In this document: positions 5,397 to 8,694 of the stretch, piece after piece
Layout of the letters: every line of letters starts with the position of its first letter
Position numbering within the stretch: the first letter of the stretch is position 1
Source of the DNA: Bacillota bacterium
GTDB taxonomy: Bacteria; Bacillota; DTU025
NCBI GenBank assembly: GCA_003456765.1
Contig: DMOT01000157.1
Location: 1 to 8,694, forward strand
Length of the DNA stretch: 8,694 nt
Direction: 5' to 3'
Made by a program: the position numbers and the translations under genes
The notes under the pieces: model-generated
Seen by the model: the letters and a program-made list of their open reading frames with translations, nothing else
The model's database searches: none
What the model was told of the DNA's origin: nothing

Positions 5397-6650
5397 GTGC
5401 CTGGTGATAGGCATGCCTTTCATGACACTTATCTATGGTTGCTTATTGCTCTTTCAATTGTGCTTGTAGGACGCGTATTCGTATGGGATATGCCGGTCAG
5501 CTCGGCATTGGTCTATGCTGGGCTGCTTTGGGCATCCTCCCTATCAGTCATCAACCTGCGCAGCACAGTCGTACTGATGCTGCTTCCTATCATGATGACG
5601 TCTGTTGTCAAGTACAACCCGGGCGTAACCGCGGTGGTTGCAGCCCTCGGGAGCATCAGCATCCAGGAAATCCGGATTCTGAAGGAGTGCAACCCGCCGT
5701 ATCTTTTTGTGCTGAAGATTCTTGGCAATCGGGCTAGCATCATGATGTGCGCTCTGCTGGCAGGCTCACTCTTTCGCTGGATTTGGCCGTCGACAACCCT
5801 GGATTTTGGCAGTGTCAGATTCCTGGCGGCGTTCGCCATCGCAGGCTTTTCGTGGGCCATGTTGTCAGGGTTCATCGTCAACTTTCAGATCCTTCTCTCG
5901 AAACCCAGATTCAAGATGAGGATTGATCCAGGGATGATTGCTGGCTCGACGCAGTCCTTGATTCCGTCCCTCATCATGGGATTGATGGCGGCGGCCATGC
6001 ATGAGTACGGGGGTATTATCCTATTTGCTCTGGCCCAGTTCTTCTTCATATCAAATAAGAACTATACTCAGCGCGCTCTGATAGCAAAAGACAATGCCGA
6101 GCAAATCAACATGGCCCTTGCACGGATCATCGATTCCAAAGACCATTACACTGGCGGCCATTCTGAACGTGTGGCCTTGCTCGCACGCCAATTAGCAGAA
6201 GCTTGCAGACTGCGGAAGTCAGATGTGGAAAGAATAGAGTACATCGCCAGGCTTCACGATGTAGGCAAGGTGAATCTTCCCGACCAGATATTGTCGAAGC
6301 CGGGGCATCTGACCGTTGATGAATTCGATGAGGTGAAAAGGCATCCGGAGTGGGGCGCCCAGCTGATCCGGGGCATGGCCAACATATACGGAGACCGAGA
6401 CTACAGAGCCATATTGGAGCATCACGAGCGGTATGATGGAACTGGATATCCCGGTGGCAAGAAGGGCCCTGAAATATCATTGTGGGCACGTATTCTGGCC
6501 ATATGCGATGCTTATGATGCAATGACTAGTGAGCGCGTCTACAGGTCAGCGCTCTCAACTGATGAAGCAAGGATCGAACTCAAGCATAATTCGGGAACTC
6601 AGTTTGACCCCAAGTTAGTAGATTTGTTCTTGTCAAGCGTTCGGGAGTGA
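5397..6650 (+). CDS. Membrane-anchored HD-GYP domain phosphodiesterase
   Basis: A 417-residue protein. Residues about 11-220 form an N-terminal sensor region with roughly six to seven hydrophobic helices and no obvious extracytoplasmic domain. It resembles the MASE-type integral membrane sensors found on Bacillota HD-GYP proteins, an impression from pattern only. After a short helix (about 221-245) comes a complete HD-GYP domain: GGHSERVA (His255), LHDVGK (His287, Asp288, Lys291), RHPEWG (His316), HHERYDGTGYP (342-352) and CDAYDAM (Asp371). All expected metal ligands and the GYP signature are present, so it should be active. The family hydrolyses cyclic di-GMP (some members cyclic GMP-AMP) at the cytoplasmic face. 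The GTG start follows from AGGGGGTGG just upstream and from the in-frame stop at 5343-5345, with no ATG or TTG between. It is 4 nt ahead of the phosphate transporter gene, so the two are almost certainly co-transcribed. Confidence 0.93.
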   Translation: MPGDRHAFHDTYLWLLIALSIVLVGRVFVWDMPVSSALVYAGLLWASSLSVINLRSTVVLMLLPIMMTSVVKYNPGVTAVVAALGSISIQEIRILKECNPPYLFVLKILGNRASIMMCALLAGSLFRWIWPSTTLDFGSVRFLAAFAIAGFSWAMLSGFIVNFQILLSKPRFKMRIDPGMIAGSTQSLIPSLIMGLMAAAMHEYGGIILFALAQFFFISNKNYTQRALIAKDNAEQINMALARIIDSKDHYTGGHSERVALLARQLAEACRLRKSDVERIEYIARLHDVGKVNLPDQILSKPGHLTVDEFDEVKRHPEWGAQLIRGMANIYGDRDYRAILEHHERYDGTGYPGGKKGPEISLWARILAICDAYDAMTSERVYRSALSTDEARIELKHNSGTQFDPKLVDLFLSSVRE

Positions 6651-6654
6651 TGAA

Positions 6655-8298
6655 ATGGAACGTAGCATGATATTTGGCATTTTTGGCGGTTTGGGCCTGT
6701 TCTTGTACGGCATGAACCTGGCGGGAGATGGCCTCAAGCGCGCCGCCGGCGACAGAATGCGGAACATACTCGAAGTTCTTACATCCACGCCAATTAAGGG
6801 AGTTGTGGTTGGAGCTATAGTCACTGCGATAATGCAGAGCAGCAGTGCGACTACAGTAATGCTTGTGAGCTTTGTGAATGCAGGCTTGATGACCTTGCGA
6901 CAGGCGCTCGGGGTTATTATGGGTGCCAATATAGGGACGACCATCACAGCGCAGCTTATAGCATTTAACCTGGCAGACTACGCTTTGCCTGCGATCGGTA
7001 TCGGTTTTCTGATCCACCTGGTCTCTCGACGACGGGTTTGGAAGAGTACAGGACAAGTCATTTTGGGCTTCGGAATTCTGTTTCTGGGGCTTACAGTGAT
7101 GTCAACATCTGTTGCCCCCCTCCGCGATAGCCCGGCTTTTGGAAGGGCGATGCGGGCTTTCGGCGCAACGCCTATTCTGGGAGTGCTCATTGGGCTCGTG
7201 ACCACCCTGGTAGTGCAGAGCAGTGCGGCTACCATCGGCATGCTGATGGCAGTGGCGATTGCGTCACCGGATGTTATCACCCTTGAGGTGGCAATCCCGA
7301 TTCTTCTGGGCGACAACATAGGCACGTGCGTGACTGCGATGCTGTCGGGGATAGGAGCCAATGTTACCGCAAGGCGCACTGCCACGGCCCACTTGATGTT
7401 CAACGTGTTCGGCGCGGTCATATTCCTGCCGTTGCTGAAGCCTTTTCAATGGGTCGTCGCGGCGGCCTCGCCTGCAGCCGGTATTCAGCGGCAGATCGCC
7501 AATGCGCATACGATGTTTAACGTCTTAAACACGGCCATTTGGCTTCCAGCAGCTGGGTTCCTAGAACGAATTGTCACGTGGCTTGTGCCCGGAGAGGACG
7601 TTGTGGTGGAGATCGGACCCAAGTACCTTGACCGCAGGATGCTGGGTACACCGGGGATTGCTCTCGACCTTGCGGCTGCAGAGACCGTGAGAATGGGCGA
7701 GATTGTCCAGGAGATGCTGGGCCAATCCAGGACAGCCCTGACTGAGGCCTATACATCCAAACTCGACTCCGAACTGGAGTCCCGCGAGGAACTCATCGAT
7801 AATCTGAACAGAGAGGTCGTTCTGTACCTCTCAATGGTGGCTCAGACGTCTTTGAACGAGGCGCAATCTCGGAGGCTGGCAGGGCTGATGCATGCAGTTG
7901 GTGACGTTGAGAGGATAGGAGACGTCGCGGAGCAACTCATGTTTTACGCGCGCGAGAAATTTGACCAGAATATCCCATTTTCGGAAACCGCAGTCCAGGA
8001 GCTACATAGAGTGTTCGACTTGGCTGAGAAGATACTGGCCAGGGGCATCGTAGCTCTGCGTGACGACGATATGGAAGCGGTTCGGGATGTGTACGATATT
8101 CACAGAGCGCTTGACGAGTCCACCGATATGCTCAGGGCCAATCATATCCAGCGTCTCAATGAGGGCAAGTGTATTCCAGGATCCGGTGTCATATTTGTGG
8201 AACTCATGAACAGCCTGGAGAGGATAGGGGATCTGGCAGTCAACCTCGCTGATGCGGTCTCCGGAAAGAAGAGTCCGCGTGTGGAACCAAGGAATTGA
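6655..8298 (+). CDS. Na/Pi cotransporter family protein with C-terminal PhoU-like domain
   Basis: A 547-residue protein of the NptA/PNaS family, which imports (or in some bacteria exports) inorganic phosphate with sodium across the cytoplasmic membrane. The membrane part (about 1-312) holds the two inverted-repeat halves. Half one has QSSSATT at 61-67 and GANIGTT at 90-96; half two has QSSAATIG at 188-195 and GDNIGTC at 219-225. These QSS motifs are the family's substrate-binding signature. Residues about 335-535 form a PhoU-like helical domain, with the paired motifs DVERIGD (417-423) and LERIGDLA (521-528) expected to bind metal. Length and order are typical of bacterial members. The ATG lies 4 nt after the HD-GYP stop, with GGAGTGA overlapping that stop, which indicates coupled translation. 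In this setting the PhoU tail may sense phosphate state; that is inference. Confidence 0.95.
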   Translation: MERSMIFGIFGGLGLFLYGMNLAGDGLKRAAGDRMRNILEVLTSTPIKGVVVGAIVTAIMQSSSATTVMLVSFVNAGLMTLRQALGVIMGANIGTTITAQLIAFNLADYALPAIGIGFLIHLVSRRRVWKSTGQVILGFGILFLGLTVMSTSVAPLRDSPAFGRAMRAFGATPILGVLIGLVTTLVVQSSAATIGMLMAVAIASPDVITLEVAIPILLGDNIGTCVTAMLSGIGANVTARRTATAHLMFNVFGAVIFLPLLKPFQWVVAAASPAAGIQRQIANAHTMFNVLNTAIWLPAAGFLERIVTWLVPGEDVVVEIGPKYLDRRMLGTPGIALDLAAAETVRMGEIVQEMLGQSRTALTEAYTSKLDSELESREELIDNLNREVVLYLSMVAQTSLNEAQSRRLAGLMHAVGDVERIGDVAEQLMFYAREKFDQNIPFSETAVQELHRVFDLAEKILARGIVALRDDDMEAVRDVYDIHRALDESTDMLRANHIQRLNEGKCIPGSGVIFVELMNSLERIGDLAVNLADAVSGKKSPRVEPRN

Positions 8299-8314
8299 GC
8301 AGGGCTGAGAGTGA

Positions 8315-8694
8315 ATGCAGAAAGAGATGAAGCCCCGACGTGGAAGAGATTTCACAACTGGAAGCATACCCGGCCACCTGGTGGCCTTTGCCACTCCGAT
8401 GCTCATTGGCAACCTCTTGCAGGCAACATATTCAACCGTTGACAGCATATGGGTCGGCCGTTTCATCGGCCCTCAAGCCCTGGCGGCTATCTCAGTAAAC
8501 GGGCCAATAATCTTCTCGCTAATAGCGATGGTTTCAGGCCTTACCATGGCCACAACAACTTTGGTGTCGCAGTACTGGGGGGCCAGGCAGTACGATCGGG
8601 CATCTGAAGCTATCGCTAACTCGGTCACCCTTTTGAGCTTGCTCGGTCTTGCGCTTGCTGCCATCGGGTACAACCTCAGATGGCCCCTTCTACG
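8315..8694 (+). CDS. MATE family efflux transporter, N-terminal part (3' end outside window)
   Basis: The first 126 codons of a multidrug and toxic compound extrusion (MATE) transporter run off the right edge of the window with no stop. A basic N-terminus leads into GHLVAFATPMLIGNLLQATY and then TVDSIWVGRFIGPQALAAIS. The latter is the classic 'D...vGr.lG..aLAAv' pattern of helices 1-2 in this superfamily. Further on are SLIAMVSGLTMATTTLVSQYWGARQ and a third hydrophobic segment (TLLSLLGLALAAIGY). Members export cationic drugs or metabolites using a sodium or proton gradient. The ATG at 8315 is 16 nt after the phosphate transporter's stop, so it probably belongs to the same operon. Its ribosome site is weak (AGGG at 8301-8304 or GAGAGTGA directly before the ATG), and an ATG at 8327 is an alternative start. 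Confidence 0.92.
   Translation, partial: MQKEMKPRRGRDFTTGSIPGHLVAFATPMLIGNLLQATYSTVDSIWVGRFIGPQALAAISVNGPIIFSLIAMVSGLTMATTTLVSQYWGARQYDRASEAIANSVTLLSLLGLALAAIGYNLRWPLL

Overview
The window reads as a moderately GC-rich bacterial chromosome segment, most likely from the Bacillota (a Clostridia- or Limnochordia-like lineage). The grounds are strong GGAGG-type ribosome sites, frequent GTG and TTG starts, a VanW-family protein, and an HD-GYP protein with a multi-helix membrane sensor. This placement is an inference from gene content. No rRNA, tRNA, CRISPR array, insertion sequence or phage gene was seen.

Layout. (1) Positions 1-2355, plus strand: the C-terminal part of an alpha-2-macroglobulin-like protein with an intact thioester motif, overlapping by 4 bp a membrane-anchored VanW-family protein. 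(2) Positions 2396-4146, minus strand: an EamA/DMT transporter (TTG start) followed by a Cof-type HAD phosphatase overlapping it by 13 bp. (3) Positions 4147-4436: a divergent control region with a long imperfect dyad (4297-4331) that holds a perfect TATAAT for the minus strand and an extended -10 for the plus strand. (4) Positions 4437-5084: an unrecognised two-domain protein whose C-terminal half resembles the regulatory domain of 2-isopropylmalate synthase. (5) Positions 5085-5396: a gene-poor stretch with a signal-peptide-only mini-ORF and a set of hairpins whose arms can pair in alternative ways, one of them overlapping the next gene's ribosome site. (6) Positions 5397-8694, plus strand: a tight run of a membrane HD-GYP phosphodiesterase, a Na/phosphate cotransporter with a PhoU-like tail, and the start of a MATE efflux transporter.

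How the genes work together. The first pair is probably a cell-envelope module. The minus-strand pair couples a small-molecule exporter to a soluble phosphatase. The last cluster physically links cyclic-dinucleotide turnover with phosphate transport. Most genes belong to known families. The least explained parts are the protein at 4437-5084, the dyad at 4297-4331 and the leader at 5271-5414.
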